From Marasmius tenuissimus (lineage: Eukaryota; Basidiomycota; Agaricomycetes; Agaricales; Marasmiaceae): a stretch of 64,000 bases of DNA. The DNA lies in assembly GCA_029532415.1 (NCBI GenBank), contig JAQOTA010000038.1, positions 124,001 through 188,000 of the forward strand, given 5' to 3'. Under the pieces are notes generated by a model. It was not told the DNA's origin and did not search any database. It saw only the letters and a program-made list of their open reading frames with translations. A program made the position numbers and the translations under genes. This document shows positions 31,447 through 42,693 of the stretch, piece by piece. Numbering within the stretch: position 1 is the first letter of the stretch; each line of letters starts with the position of its first letter.

Positions 31447-34400
31447 TTTTTTTTTTTTTTTTTTTTTTGAATCATATTCTTATATACCGGTGTACGAACA
31501 CAGTCCGGTCGCTATATACAAATGCAGCATCCCACAAATGCGTAATAACTAGATCCCCCACTAGAAAGGAGGTGCGCCTCAATAAGAACCGCTCCTCAGA
31601 ACGTATCCACAGTGTTTCCCCAACACTATGTGGTAAATTGGATTGCATCATCATGGGCTCAGACACACTGGTGCCCCCTGCTCCCACGTCCTTCACCCCC
31701 GCCCCCTAGGCTCGGCAGCAAGGGCCCGCACACCCCTCCATAGAGTCTACGGGGAGCTAATTCCAGCACATCAGCCCAGATGACTTACCCAACTCCTTCT
31801 GCTTCTGCTTGGGAGGGAAAGGCAAATGCCCGAGGGTTTGCCTTCAGGTAAGCTATAAGGCCCGGAAGCCGTTTAAGCGAAGCTCCGTGCTCAAGTTCTG
31901 AGCATCGATAAAGTACGTGTGCCCTGGTACCAGGTTCCACACCGCACAAGCAGGATAGATCTGTCTGAATATTAAACCGCTGGTAGTACTCCCCAATCGG
32001 TGCGTGTCCCAGGATGCATCGAGTCATTCTGGTTGTCAAAGAAAGCGACCCTCCGGCCAACTTTAACCATGTTCCTCCCTTAAGGTATGATGGCTGTAGA
32101 GGTCGATCTTTTAGATCTAATAGCTCGTAAAAGTGTCTGCCTCTATATGATGGGTCCTGAAAGCGCGATACCCACGCATCCTGGCCTGCCTTGGTGGCTT
32201 CTTGACGGAGCCTATCCAGCGATGTTTGAGGCACTGCCCCCACGCCTATGGGGGGTAGTCCTCTGACCAATTCGTGAGCGAGCTGGTGAATGCTCCATTT
32301 CGCTTTTGAAGGTACTTGGATGAAGGTCACCTTGCGGTCATCTCCTCCTGCAAACCAGTCAGATAGCACCTTGCACACAGCCAGAGAGTGACTCTGTCCT
32401 GAATGTATGGACGGATCAATTGCCCGCTTTGCTGCAGCAATGCAATCAGTAAAGAGTACAAAGTGGTTGCTTTCCCCGCATGACATAGCCATGTAGGAAA
32501 TTGCCACCCGTATAGCATACAACTCCGCATCCGGAGCCGTGACAACACCTGAAGCGTACCTGGTCTGATGAATCAGGTCTCCACTTCTGTATATCATGGC
32601 CGCTGAGACGGCCTGATGTCTAGGGTTCTGCGGCACCGAAGCATCAGTAGCCGCAACAACCGTATCAGGATCATCTTCGAGGATCTCGAGTTTACGATCT
32701 AGAAATGTAACCCACTCAGCTAGGCTTTCGGACTCGGACTTCTCCTTGTCCTTGGCTTGCTCAGTGAATGTAATGCGGTCAGGATACCTATCCCGCAGTC
32801 GATTGCCAGGGTTTGCATCCTCGTGAGTGGGATTAAACTCCTCGGTAAGCTTAGTGGAGACCTTTTCGATCTCCATAACGGTGCCTTTGACCTTCTTCCG
32901 GACTGCTTCTGTCAGAATGGCCAATGACTTGGGATGCGGGGTGGCGTCTTTGACTTGTGTTCCCCTAAGTAGAGATCTCGTTGGGTGTGTGCCCGACAAG
33001 GTGGCTACTCTGTAATCCGCCCTGGTGGCAAGTTTACGGAGGTGAATGTGAATCGGGATGAGTCCCGCAAGGGCTTCAACTCCGCCTGTGGGCGATGTGC
33101 GAAACGCACCTGTCACCCATATTGCTGCTTTGCGCTGCATAGTGTTGAGGGATTTGAGAGCGGTTTTGCTCCTAGACCCTTCAAAGAACCATAGTCTAAA
33201 TCCATACGTGGCGATTGGTATCACACATGCACGATATAGAAGCCTTTTATGGAGGGCTGAGAGCCCCCTAGTTGAGTTACCAAGCATTCTCATTGACTGT
33301 ACAGTAGTGAGAGCCTTGGTAGAATAGTATCGCACATGTTCATGGAACAGCAATTTGCGATCAAAATAGAACCCCAAGTACCGCCAGGTTTCTTTGGGTC
33401 GAAGCGGAGTATTTCCCGTATACGGGGCAAACTCCAGATCTAGGGGTGGATCGTATCGATCCCTAGCCCTGCTAAAGTGAAAGAGTTCGGTTTTATCGTG
33501 CTCCAGTATTAACCCTACTGCCGTAAACAAGGCGAATAGGATCCCATATGCCCTCTTGAGGGAATGGTTGTTATCGTCTAGCGATTTGGACTGGGCTACC
33601 ACTGTGCCATCGTCCACATAAGAGAGGAGGGTGGTGTTCAGTGACACCTCCCGAGCTCTGATTTCGTACACCTTCATTATGGGTGCTATGTATATCGATG
33701 ACAGGACTGGAGACAGGGCAGAGCCCTGTCCCACTCCCACATCTGCTTCATTCGGCCCTGATTCAAACAAGTTCCACCTATATCTGGTGGACCGCCCTAC
33801 AAGGTAGGAGGTAAAGAATCCAATCAACTTGTGAGAGAATCCGAATTTACTCAGTATGTGTAATAGCACATCATGGTTGAGCGACGGGAAGAATTGAGCA
33901 ATGTCAAAAGCGACGACGCTTGTCATCTCCCCCTTTGCCCACCCAGCTCTCACTAGGTGGGTTAGGTAGGTGCCTGCATCCTCTGTGGATCGTTGGCGGA
34001 CTCCCCCAAACTGGTTGGGGTGAACAAGATCAAACTTGATCATGTCGAATTGGAGACGGTTAGAAATCATCTTCTCAATAAGTTTGCCCACGGTATTCAA
34101 AAGCACGATAGGCCGGAATGACTTTGGGGTAGAGTATGAAGGCTTGTTGGGCTTCGGGATAATGACTGAGACTGACTCCTTGAAGTGAGTGGGCCAGCAG
34201 CCGATATTGATGCATGCATCCGCAAGCATTAATATACGATGGGCACATTCTGGCTGAGACAGAATGACTTTGAGGTGGGCCCATGTAAGATGGTCGGGCC
34301 CTGGTGATGAGATGCTTGAGCATGCCTGTAGCGCATCCCCGAGCTCTGCATTGCTGAATCTAGACCAACTTCGTTCTGTCATAGATTCTAACTGATCCAG

Positions 34401-35500
34401 CACAGAGAGGTCAACTTCCCTTCCTGACGCAGAATTGTATGTCCCATGGAGCCCTCTCCACAGATCATCAAGATCATGGCACGGCTGTCCATTGTACTGG
34501 ATGGCCTCCACTGGTGGTAACTTGCGCTGTTGGATCCATTCCATTAGATCCCAAGGGCGCTTGTTAGATACAGCAATTTCATTGATTCTAGAGTCAAAGA
34601 ACTTGCGTTTGGAGGTTCGAATGACCCTCCGAAACTCGGCCCAGTTGTCCTGGGACCTTTCATCCCTGTAGGCCTGAAGGGCATCAGAGCACTCTTCGGA
34701 CCACCAGGGCTTCGAAAATTTTGTGAGACGGGAGGCCTTTGAGTGCACATCCCATGCCTTTGAGAATACTGAGGCCATTTCAGCTGCCATGGCTGATACA
34801 TCCTCTGCTGTTTGAGGCTCCAGCCACGTTAATGCCTGGAGTCCATCGATTATGTCGGCTAGGAACTTATCTTCCTCCTCCCCCCCCTTGGGGAGGGCAC
34901 GACGCTGTATTTCTGGGATGTCTCCCATGTCTAGTGTTACAGAAACTGGGATATGATCCGATGGTCCCTGCAGTTCTGTCTCCCTCGTGGCCACAATTGC
35001 CAGTGAAAGAGTAGATTTGACAAACACTAGGTCTAGAACAGACTCCCTAAGACCTTGTGTCCGTGATATGAAGGTTGGCCCCGGATTTATATACCCGGCC
35101 CTGGCCACTCCAAGTTCCCCCGCTGTTTCCAGCAGTGCTGCCACCATGCCCCGGCGCTGTGAGACGCCTGGGTCCCATTCCGGGGAATGGCAGTTGAAGT
35201 CACCCGCCATGAGCGAAAGTGAAGGCATGCTACCCGCTTTATCTTGCAAAAGACGGATGGCGGTCCCATTGTCATCAGAGTAGACATTGGCTAGACATTC
35301 GGTCTCGCCTCTGTAGAACAGAGACATGACTAGTACATCGCGGTGGTCAATGACATCCCTGCGCATTGCAGGCCTGAGGGCAGCCAGTCTCTTAGAGACA
35401 TATGTGGCTACTCTCGGGCGGTTTCCCTCATCTTTCTCTGGACGGATCATTACTGTCCAAGACGGGTGATTTGGCGCGCCCATCACTCTCTCCCCTTCCG
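31447..35500 (-). mobile_element. 5'-truncated LINE copy (4.05 kb) inside gypsy-2 chromodomain
   Basis: TSD TGCACAACCAACACC at 31432-31446 and 35501-35515 (15 bp). A 22-bp plus-strand T-run (31447-31468) is the poly(A) tail of the minus-strand element. The copy starts inside the endonuclease domain (EGERVMGAPNHPSW), so about 70 codons of ORF2 and all of ORF1 are absent. Confidence 0.96.
31785..35500 (-). CDS. LINE ORF2 (EN-RT-RNase H), 5'-truncated but otherwise open
   Basis: One frame of about 1240 codons with no stop. Endonuclease motifs GDFNCHSPEWD and SDHIPVSVTL; RT blocks HLTWAHLKVILSQ, SVSVIIPKPNKPSY, VVAFDIAQFFPSLN, VGVGQGSALSPVLSSIYIAP and LLSYVDDGTVVAQ (catalytic YVDD). RNase H shows VVAATDASVPQNP, DAELYAIRVAI and FVLFTDCIAAAKRA; a final Cys/His cluster reads CLCGVEPGTRAHVLYRC. 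Compared with the full-length copy I see roughly fifteen residue differences, so both derive from a recent common source. The first few codons come from target sequence. Without the N-terminal endonuclease Asn/Asp-Glu segment it should not nick targets. Confidence 0.93.
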
Positions 35501-35515
35501 TGCACAACCAACACC

Positions 35516-35894
35516 GAATGCACGTGGAGTGGAATATTTGATCAAGTGGAAGGGTTATCCAGATACAGAAACATCATGGCGGCCTAGGTCTAGTCTCAAC
35601 TGTGATGAAATGCTCGAGGAGTTCTATGCAAAGAATCCTAACACATATCATCCATCGAAACCACATACAAGGCCAAAAAAGAGGACAACAAGGGTTAGAT
35701 CTATGGGCATTTTGGCAAGTGAAATCTGGAAAGATACACCAGTGCTCCAGGCGCAAGCACATCCTAAAGAGGGAGTATTGTCACAAACTGCCACTATTCT
35801 TTTGTCCTGTCCACCCCGGTGCCGGCCCTACTTCCCCAGATCTTGCCATTTACCATCACCAGAGTCATTCCAATCAATTCTCCCATCGACATAG
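35516..35894 (+). CDS. gypsy-2 chromodomain end and pol C-terminus, reading into 3' LTR
   Basis: After the LINE the frame resumes NARGVEYLIKWKGYPDTETS, W...NCDEMLEEFYAKNP, the canonical second half of a chromodomain (aromatic residues of VEYLIKWKGY), which targets integration to modified chromatin in chromoviruses. A basic tail follows (HTRPKKRTTRVRS). No stop precedes the LTR at 35779: the frame covers the purine tract (KEGV) and ends at TAG 35892-35894, about 115 nt inside the LTR. Confidence 0.85.
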
Positions 35895-36287
35895 CATTGG
35901 CACCTGTCATCCTCATTTACTTATTGAGCCATATCAGTTATTTTGGTCTTTCATCATGGAACAATCATCTTTTGATCTCTTTCTCATACCTTACCATTGG
36001 TTACAACTATACATGTTTGGTTTGACTTCCCCGCTTTTCTCTCATGGATACTTTTGGCAGTTCTCATCATTTCATTCATTCCTTGTGATGCATATTCTCA
36101 TATATACTCATGGTCTCTGTAGGTAGTTTCCCAGCTTGTCCACTTTGTCTCCCCACTGCTTGTAGCACTTGTGCTGGGTTGAGCTTTTGGCTGCTCAATC
36201 TACTCTTTTACTTTTCTATCAACTAGTCTTATCTCTGAGTGAGTTCAGGTGGCTTGAGAGGTTTCTTCACAGAGGCCATTCGTGACA
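35779..36287 (+). repeat. gypsy-2 3' LTR
   Basis: 509 bp, same borders as the 5' LTR (TGTCAC...GTGACA), followed by TSD GCGGC at 36288-36292, where copia-1 sequence resumes. Confidence 0.95.
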
Positions 36288-36292
36288 GCGGC

Positions 36293-37668
36293 TGGATCAG
36301 GAACCCTATTTGGTATTGTTTCAGGTTCATTTGTCGGATTAATCTGACTTTGCCAGCGTGCTTGAGATTCGATATCGCGTTCGATCTCAGCAGGATGTCG
36401 ATTTCCGTAAACATTAAACGGACGGTTGGGAGTTACTCTATTTCTTGGAGGATTTCTTCTGACAGCTGCTGGTGGAGGAGCTCGTAAGTTCTCCCACTCA
36501 TCATAGTCAGCTTGGCGAAATCCAAATGGATTTGTCCATCCAGAAGAACCAGCAGACCGTGGATCCGGACCATACTGATTAGGATTGTGATCGGAGCCTT
36601 TCGGTGATCCGAATCCATCAGTATTTGAATGATTGCCGTTGTGCACATCATCGCTTTTATCATCCGGGATAGGATCCAAGGGAGGATCTCCCCCAGGCTG
36701 ATGATCGTCATCATCTGATCCTGGTGGAGGTGGAGGATTGAAGAAATTATCATCATTGTGATGATCTTCATGGCCATCATATGGGTACGTTGGAAAGGGT
36801 ATAGACCGGACAGGTTTGTCGGCTTTATCAAACTCTATGGATCCGGGCACTTCTTTCTGACATTTAGGAAACCAGTTCTCATCGAAAACTGCTTGTGGAG
36901 TAATGTATACAGAATTGTTGGTTGTTCGAAAGAATCGATAAGCTTTTGATCCACTCTCATAACCAATGAAGATCATTGCTTCAGAGTGTGGAGCAAGCTT
37001 ATTTTTACGTTTCGGTATGTATGCATATGCGCCACATCTGAACGTCCTGAAGTATGAAACATCAGGTTTCTTATCCCCAAACAATTCAACTGGAGTTCTG
37101 TATTTCCTTGAACGAATAGGAGTTCTATTGTAGATATGGACGGCTGTGGAAATTGCAAATTCCCACCAGTTTTCAGACGCACAAGCCTGAAAGCGCATAG
37201 CTTCAGATTTTTCTCGTAGTGTACAATTAAATCTTTCCGCTCGTCCATTCTGTTCATGCACGTTGGGAGAGCCTCTTTGTGGAAATATTCCCAAAGAGTT
37301 ATACCAGTCCCATTGTTCATTTGAAAAGAATTCTCCCCCTTGATCGAAATGCACACTTTTGACCTTTTTATTAGTCTGGCGCTCTACAAGAGCTAGCCAA
37401 TTGCGCAATTTCTGATCTGTATCGCTCTGTTTATGAATTGGATATACCCATCCGTATGATGTTGCATCATCAAATAAGGTTAAAACATATTCGTTTTGAT
37501 AGTAAGAGCGAGTTGGATATTCTATCAAATCACTGTGCACGAGTTCAAGAGGCTCCTTAGCTCGTTTAGAGGATAAAGGGTATGATTTGGCAACCATTTT
37601 GCCTTTGGCGCAGCCTCGGCATGGTTTCATTTCTTCCTTTGAAGTAACCAACTTCGTTGCAAGCCCTT
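36293..37668 (-). CDS. pol: copia-1 pol, central part: integrase and linker
   Basis: Minus strand, uninterrupted. The end of the zinc finger (CRGCAKGKM) precedes the rve core: LVHSDLIEYPTRSYYQNEYV (first Asp), KVKSVHFDQGGEFFSNEQW (second Asp; most copia read S/TDNGGEF), NVHEQNGRAERFNCTLREKS (Glu). HIYNRTPIRSRKYRTPVELF and GYESGSKAYRF complete the integrase. A long Pro/Asp/His/Asn-rich linker (NPPPPPGSDDDDHQPGGDPP) leads to the junction at 36293, where the frame continues into the RT part at 26181 once gypsy-2 and one TSD copy are discounted. The integrase appears intact. Confidence 0.93.
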
Positions 37669-38055
37669 TACTGGGTTTTGCATAATAGCGTGAACACGCG
37701 ATTTTTTTATTTCACGTCGGGCTCCTCGGAGCGCTCATACTGCCGGTGGGGCGGTATGGACTGCCGTTGGTTTGAGAGACCTGCAAGATTGTGCTTCGAG
37801 CGAGCTTTCTGAATTCTATCCACAATACTGACTCCAGGCAAGCCTGAACCAGTTGAGACATCCCAGAAGAGGATAAAAAATCATACCTGTGGGCTTCAAT
37901 GGTACACATTCCAGTCAGAGAAGGTCAAAGCCACTGCGGGATATCCCGACGGAGGTCAAATGTCCATGTTGCCACAGCGGCTGGAGGTGTTGGACCGGGT
38001 CACGTAAGGCGAAATATTTTTTTCGCATGTTCACGCTATTATGCAAAACCCAGTA
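37669..38055. mobile_element. 383-bp non-autonomous TIR element (MITE-like) in copia-1, TA TSD
   Basis: Terminal inverted repeats CTGGGTTTTGCATAATAGCG.. run from 37671 inward and from 38053 inward: the first 26 bp are perfect, and pairing extends to 31 bp with one mismatch (through YGCGA). Flanking TA at 37669-37670 and 38054-38055 is the TSD; removing one TA and the insert restores the copia-1 frame (LMDNV then KGLATKLV). The interior has no transposase. TA duplication suggests mobilisation by a Tc1/mariner-type enzyme. Confidence 0.93.
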
Positions 38056-38413
38056 ACATTATCCATTAATTTTCCTAAGACTCTGGGATCACAGTGTCCC
38101 ATACGTCTGTGCCATAATTCAGAAGTATTGAAAGATACAACAGATGTGAAGGAAGTTTCTCCCACAAGAACCTTTGCGTTCATCCATCGTAAAGGATCAT
38201 CTTTATGGCTTTGGTAAAAGCTCATTAAAAGAGAATCATATTTCTTGCTCCGGATCGAAGTCTCTGGAGAGTCCAGTATAGTATAGTAACCTATACTCCG
38301 GAACTTCCCACTAGAGATTAAACGATGTGGGCTATCGGGATTATACATCACTGGGTATAACTTTGTGACTTGCGTCACTCCTGCGCTATTGGTGTGTAGG
38401 ATTAGGACAGTAC
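38056..38413 (-). CDS. copia-1 pol, pre-integrase region fragment
   Basis: Minus strand: MTQVTKLYPVMYNPDSPHRL, ISSGKFRSIGYYTILDSPET and SELWHRRMGHCDPRVLGKLM, the GAG_pre-integrase domain with the HX(n)H part of the zinc finger (HRRMGH). It is cut at 38413 by the LINE T-run; the N-terminal protease and gag of copia-1 are not found on the other side. Confidence 0.85.
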
Positions 38414-40002
38414 TTTTTTTTTTTTTTTTTTTTTTTTTTGAATCATATTCTTATATACCGGTGTACGAACACAGTCCGGTCGCTATATACAAATGCAGCA
38501 TCCCACAAATGCGTAATAACTAGATCCCCCACTAGAAAGGAGGTGCGCCTCGATAAGAACCGCTCCTCAGAACGTATCCACAGTGTTTCCCCAACACTAT
38601 GTGGTAAATAGGGTGGTAAATAGGGTTGCATCATCATGGGCTCAGACACACTGGTGCCCCCTGCTCCCACGTCCTTCACCCCCGCCCCCTAGGCTCGGCA
38701 GCAAGAGCCCGCACACCCCTCCGTAGAGTCTACGGGGAGCTAATACCAGCACATCAGCCCATATGACTTACCCAACTCCTTCTGCTTCTGCTTGGGAGGG
38801 GAAGGCAAACACCCGAGGGTTTGCCTTCAAATAGGCTATCAGGCCCGGAAGCCGATGAAGCGAATTTCCACGCTCTAGTTCTGAGCATCGGTGAAGTACG
38901 TGTGCCCTGGTACCAGGTTCCACACCGCACAAGCAGGATAGATCTGCCTGAATACTAAACCGCTGGTAGTACTCTCCAATCGGTGCGTGCCCCAGAATGC
39001 ATCGGGTCATTCTGGTTGTCAATGAAAGCGACCCTCCGGCCAACTTTAACCATGTTCCTCCCTTGAGGTAAGATGGCTGGAGAGGCCGATCTTTTAGATC
39101 CTGTAGCTCGTAAAAGTGCCTGCTATATGATGGGTCTTGGAAGCGTGATACCCACGCATCCTGCCCTGCTTTTGTGGCTTCTTGCCGAAGCCTATCCAGC
39201 GATGTTTGGGGCACTGCCCCCACGCCTACGGGGGGCAGTCCTCTGACAAATTCATGAGCGACCTGGTGAATACTCCATTTCGCTTTTGAAGGTACTTGGA
39301 TGAAGGTCACCTTGCGGTCATCTCCTCCTGCAAACCAGTCAGATAACACCCTACACACAGCCAGAGAGTGACTCTGTCCCGAGTGTATGGACGGGTCAAT
39401 TGCCCGCTTTGCTGCAGCAATGCAATCTGTAAATAATACAAAGTGGCTGCTTTCCCCGCATGACATAGCCATGTAGGAAATCGCCACCCGTATAGCATAG
39501 AGCTCTGCGTCCGGAGCTGTAACAACACCTGAAGCGTACCTGGTCTGGTGAACTAGGTCTCCGCTTCTGTATATCATGGCCGCTGAAACAGCCTGATGTC
39601 TAGGGTTTTGCGGCACTGAGGCGTCGGTAGCTGCAACAACTGTATCCGGATCCTCTTCGAGTAACTCGAGTTTCCGATCAAGGAATACTATCCACTCAGC
39701 TAGGCTTTCGGACTCGGACTTCTCCTTGTCCTTGGCTTGCTCCGTGAATGTAATGCGGTCAGGATACCTATCCCGCAATCTGTTGCCAGGGTTTGCATCC
39801 TCGTGTGTGGGATCAAACTCCTCGGTGAGCTTAGTGGAGACCTTGTCGATCTCCATAACTGTGCCTTTGACCTTCTTCCGGACTGCTTCCGTCGGAGTGG
39901 CCAATGACTTGGGATGCGGGGTGGCGTCTTTGACTTGTGTTCCCCTAAGTAGAGATCTTGTCGGGTGTGTGCTCGACAAGGTGGCTACCCTGTAATCCGC
40001 CC
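38414..40002 (-). mobile_element. LINE 3' copy, minus orientation, half of a head-to-head pair
   Basis: A 26-bp plus-strand T-run (38414-38439) is the poly(A) tail. The 3' UTR and ORF2 end follow on the minus strand: 38768-40002 encodes RADYRVATLSSTHPTRSLLR through the RNase H domain (VVAATDASVPQNP; FVLFTDCIAAAKRA) to a stop. One codon pair is missing in SYSRHFYEL relative to SYRGRHFYEL. At 40002 it abuts, with no intervening base, the 5' end of a plus-strand copy. Confidence 0.92.
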
Positions 40003-40947
40003 GCAATTGACCCGTCCATACACTCGGGACAGAGTCACTCTCTGGCTGTGTGTAGGGTGTTATCTGACTGGTTTGCAGGAGGAGATGACCGCAAGGTGAC
40101 CTTCATCCAAGTACCTTCAAAAGCGAAATGGAGTATTCACCAGGTCGCTCATGAACTTGTCAGAGGACTACCCCCCATAGGTGTGGGGGCAGTGCCTGAA
40201 ACATCATTGGATAGGCTTCGTCAAGAAGCCACAAAAGCAGGGCAGGATGCGTGGGTATCGCGCTTCCAAGACCCATCATATAGAGGCAGGCACTTTTACG
40301 AGCTACAGGATCTAAAAGATCGGCCTCTCCAGCCATCTTACCTTAAGGGAGGAACATGGTTAAAGTTGGCCGCAGGGTCGCTTTCGTTGACAACCAGAAT
40401 GACTCGGTGCATTCTGGGACATGCACCGATTGGGGAGTACTACCAGCGGTTTAATATTCAGGCAGATCTATCCTGCTTGTGTGGTGTGGAACCTGGCACC
40501 AGGGCACATGTACTGTACCGATGCTCAGAACTTGAGCGCGGAGCTTCGCTTAACCGGCTTCCGGGCCTTATAGCTTTTTTGAAGGCAAACCCTAGGGCGT
40601 TTGCCTTCCCCTCCCAAGCAGACGCAGAAGGAGTTGGGTAAGTCATCTGGGCTGGTCGTAGACTCTACGGAGGGGTGTGCGGGCTCTTGCTGCCGAGCCT
40701 AGGGGGCGGGGGTGAAGGACGTGGGAGCAGGGGGCACCAGTGCGTCATAGCCCATGACGATATAACCCTATTTACCACATAGTGCTGGTGAAACACTGTG
40801 GATACGTTCTGAGGGGCGGTTCCTAAAGAGGCGCACCTCCTTTCTAGCGGGGGATATAGTTATTACGCATTTGTGGGATGCTGCATTTGTAGATAGCGAC
40901 CGGACTGTGTTCGTACACTGGTATACAAGAATATGATCAAAAAAAAA
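40003..40947 (+). mobile_element. LINE 3' copy, plus orientation, other half of the head-to-head pair
   Basis: Begins inside the RNase H domain (AIDPSIHSGQSHSLAVC) and runs through the ORF2 end (stop after DAEGVG at about 40641), complete 3' UTR and a nine-A tail at 40939-40947. It has its own 3' end, so it cannot be the inverted 5' part of the minus-strand copy alone. Confidence 0.92.
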
Positions 40948-41767
40948 TCATGGAAGTAACCAAAATGGGTCTGGAAGTGGAGGTATAGTTTGATTGGTAT
41001 TATTTGATTAGATACAGGTACGGCAATTGACAGGACATGTCATTACATGACAATGATCACAAAGTGTAGGGAACAGAAGCGCGAAGCAGGGGGAGGAAGG
41101 GGGAGGATGACCATGGCTGGAGAACACACAGTGAGAGAAGTATTGAAAAGCAGCTTCGGAGCCTTGTTTTTGTGTGATTTTAGCTTTATATAAAACAGAT
41201 CAGAAATGACTAGGTAATACGAGTACTAGAGCAAGTCCCGAGCAGCTAGTAAAAGGCTCAGATCCTAGCATAAGGAGAGAATAGCGCCTCGGAGGTGTCT
41301 CTCCTTATCTCTGAAAACTGTAGGAGTTGTATAACTGAAGAAAATATCACTTCGGAGGCACGACTAGGACCTGTAGTCATATCAAGGGAATATCTCCAGT
41401 GGCTTGGAGGCATTGTACTAAGGATTAGAATAATAGAATCAGACTTGACGAAGACCCGTACTAGTAGAGCTAGACAGAGGAAGTCACCGTGGAAGCATGG
41501 ATGGTCGGAAAGCGAGACTAAGTTGAGCCTCAGAAGCTCGGTATAAGGTTGAGGCCTCGCTTTGGAGGCATGATTGATTCAAGTATACTAAGTATAAGAT
41601 GATTCCGAGGATAGCTTCTTGTTCTGCGTTGAGTGGAATGGGTAGGATGATGTGGCACTCCTTGATCTTATCAGAGTAATCTTCTGGATACCACCAGAGC
41701 TTATACAACTCTGAGGAGGAAGTCAGAAGGCCGCCTTGGAATCTAGAAAATAGAAAGACTCACTATA
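40948..41767. other. Unassigned sequence, possible relic fragments
   Basis: Not copia-1 sequence although copia-1 flanks the LINE pair on the left. A TATA-like TTTATATAAAAC lies near 41186, and a minus-strand frame at 41484-41708 (MYKLWWYPEDYSDKIKECHI) looks protein-like but is unrecognised. No terminal repeats found. Confidence 0.35.
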
Positions 41768-41831
41768 CACCAAAAGACCCCGGGCTACTCCGAAATTCAC
41801 TACACCCGGACCCACTTGGAAACAGGTCCTG

Positions 41832-42692
41832 GTGTCGTTCCCCAAGGATGTTGGAGTGCCAGAAATGAGCCTCAACCTCCTCACTACCACTGTGAACGCT
41901 GCACTACGCAGCACACAGCACTCTCTTGAGGTGCTGGCCACAACTCGTGCATATGAGGGCTGGGCACTTGCTACAAGCGGTGTTGCTGATGAAAGCGCAC
42001 TGAACATTATCCGCGGGAGGGTCTTGGACCTCGTGCCGGACAGATATAAGGAGTCCCATTGGGTTGGGCTCCCTACCTCGACGTCGTATCTCAAGATTAT
42101 TGACGTACCCTACTTCAAGGACATTGTGTCAGGTGACCGCATCACTGCTTCAGATGTGAAGAATGCCATAGCGCAATCACCTCTGAACAACGACTTTACA
42201 TTCACGGGGCTGCCTCGGGTGGTCCGGAACTCTGCTAAGAGCACCACCGGAACCCGTGCAAAGCGTCTCTTGGATAAGCCGGTACACATCCAAGGGCGCA
42301 ACTGTTTGGTTCGATCTACTCCAGCCAGTCCAGGTGTCCCCCTGTGCCAGAGATGCTACAGGTGGGGCCACCCTAGCTCTGCATGCCGCGCTCCGCAGCA
42401 GCGATGTCCCAAATGTAGTGGTCCCCACAAAGCTGATGAGCATCGGCTTGTTGCAGGCTGCTGCAAGGGTAACCCAAAGGCTAACCCGCCTATTCCTCCC
42501 ACCGACGAAGATGAACCATGTCCTCATACGCCGGAATGCCCCAATTGTAGGGGCAATCACTCCGGAAATGAAAGGGCTTGCCCCTTCTGGCGCCATCGCT
42601 TTGACCGAGTTTGGATTGAAGCCAAATATGCTGAGGTACGCGAACGCAGTTCTGGTACAAGGCCCATCACTCAAACCCCATGTCTAGCTTAA
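41832..42692 (+). pseudogene. LINE ORF1 C-terminal part, decayed copy
   Basis: Encodes VSFPKDVGVPEMSLNLLTTT through the zinc knuckles CQRCYRWGHPSSAC, CPKCSGPHKADEH and CPNCRGNHSGNERAC. Relative to the full-length copy, the segment around VFFNIWDSQS is deleted (SAKSTTGTRAK). The N-terminal half of ORF1 is missing because of 5' truncation. It ends in the same TAATG overlap (42690-42694) with the next ORF. Confidence 0.9.
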
Positions 42693-42693
42693 T

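Larger units (their letters stand above)
26182..36287 (+). mobile_element. gypsy-2: chromodomain Ty3/gypsy element nested in copia-1
   Basis: Flanked by 5-bp TSD GCGGC (26177-26181 and 36288-36292). 5' LTR is 26182-26690 and 3' LTR 35779-36287, both 509 bp, TGTCAC...GTGACA, with three mismatches that I can see. A purine tract AAAGAGGGAGTAT precedes the 3' LTR. The interior carries gag, protease, RT and a chromodomain but has an internal deletion removing RNase H and most of integrase, and a 4-kb LINE in the chromodomain. Copia-1 sequence continues on both sides. Confidence 0.95.

Noticed and set aside
32327..35287. Many antisense open frames over the LINE copies, repeated at 46.9-49.9 and 51.3-52.2 kb
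   Set aside because: They are shadows of ORF2 in other frames, recur at the same place in each copy, and carry no independent motif.
38414..40947. Twin-priming inversion of a single LINE
   Set aside because: Twin priming gives one tail; here both halves have complete 3' UTRs and poly(A) runs and they cover overlapping parts of ORF2.
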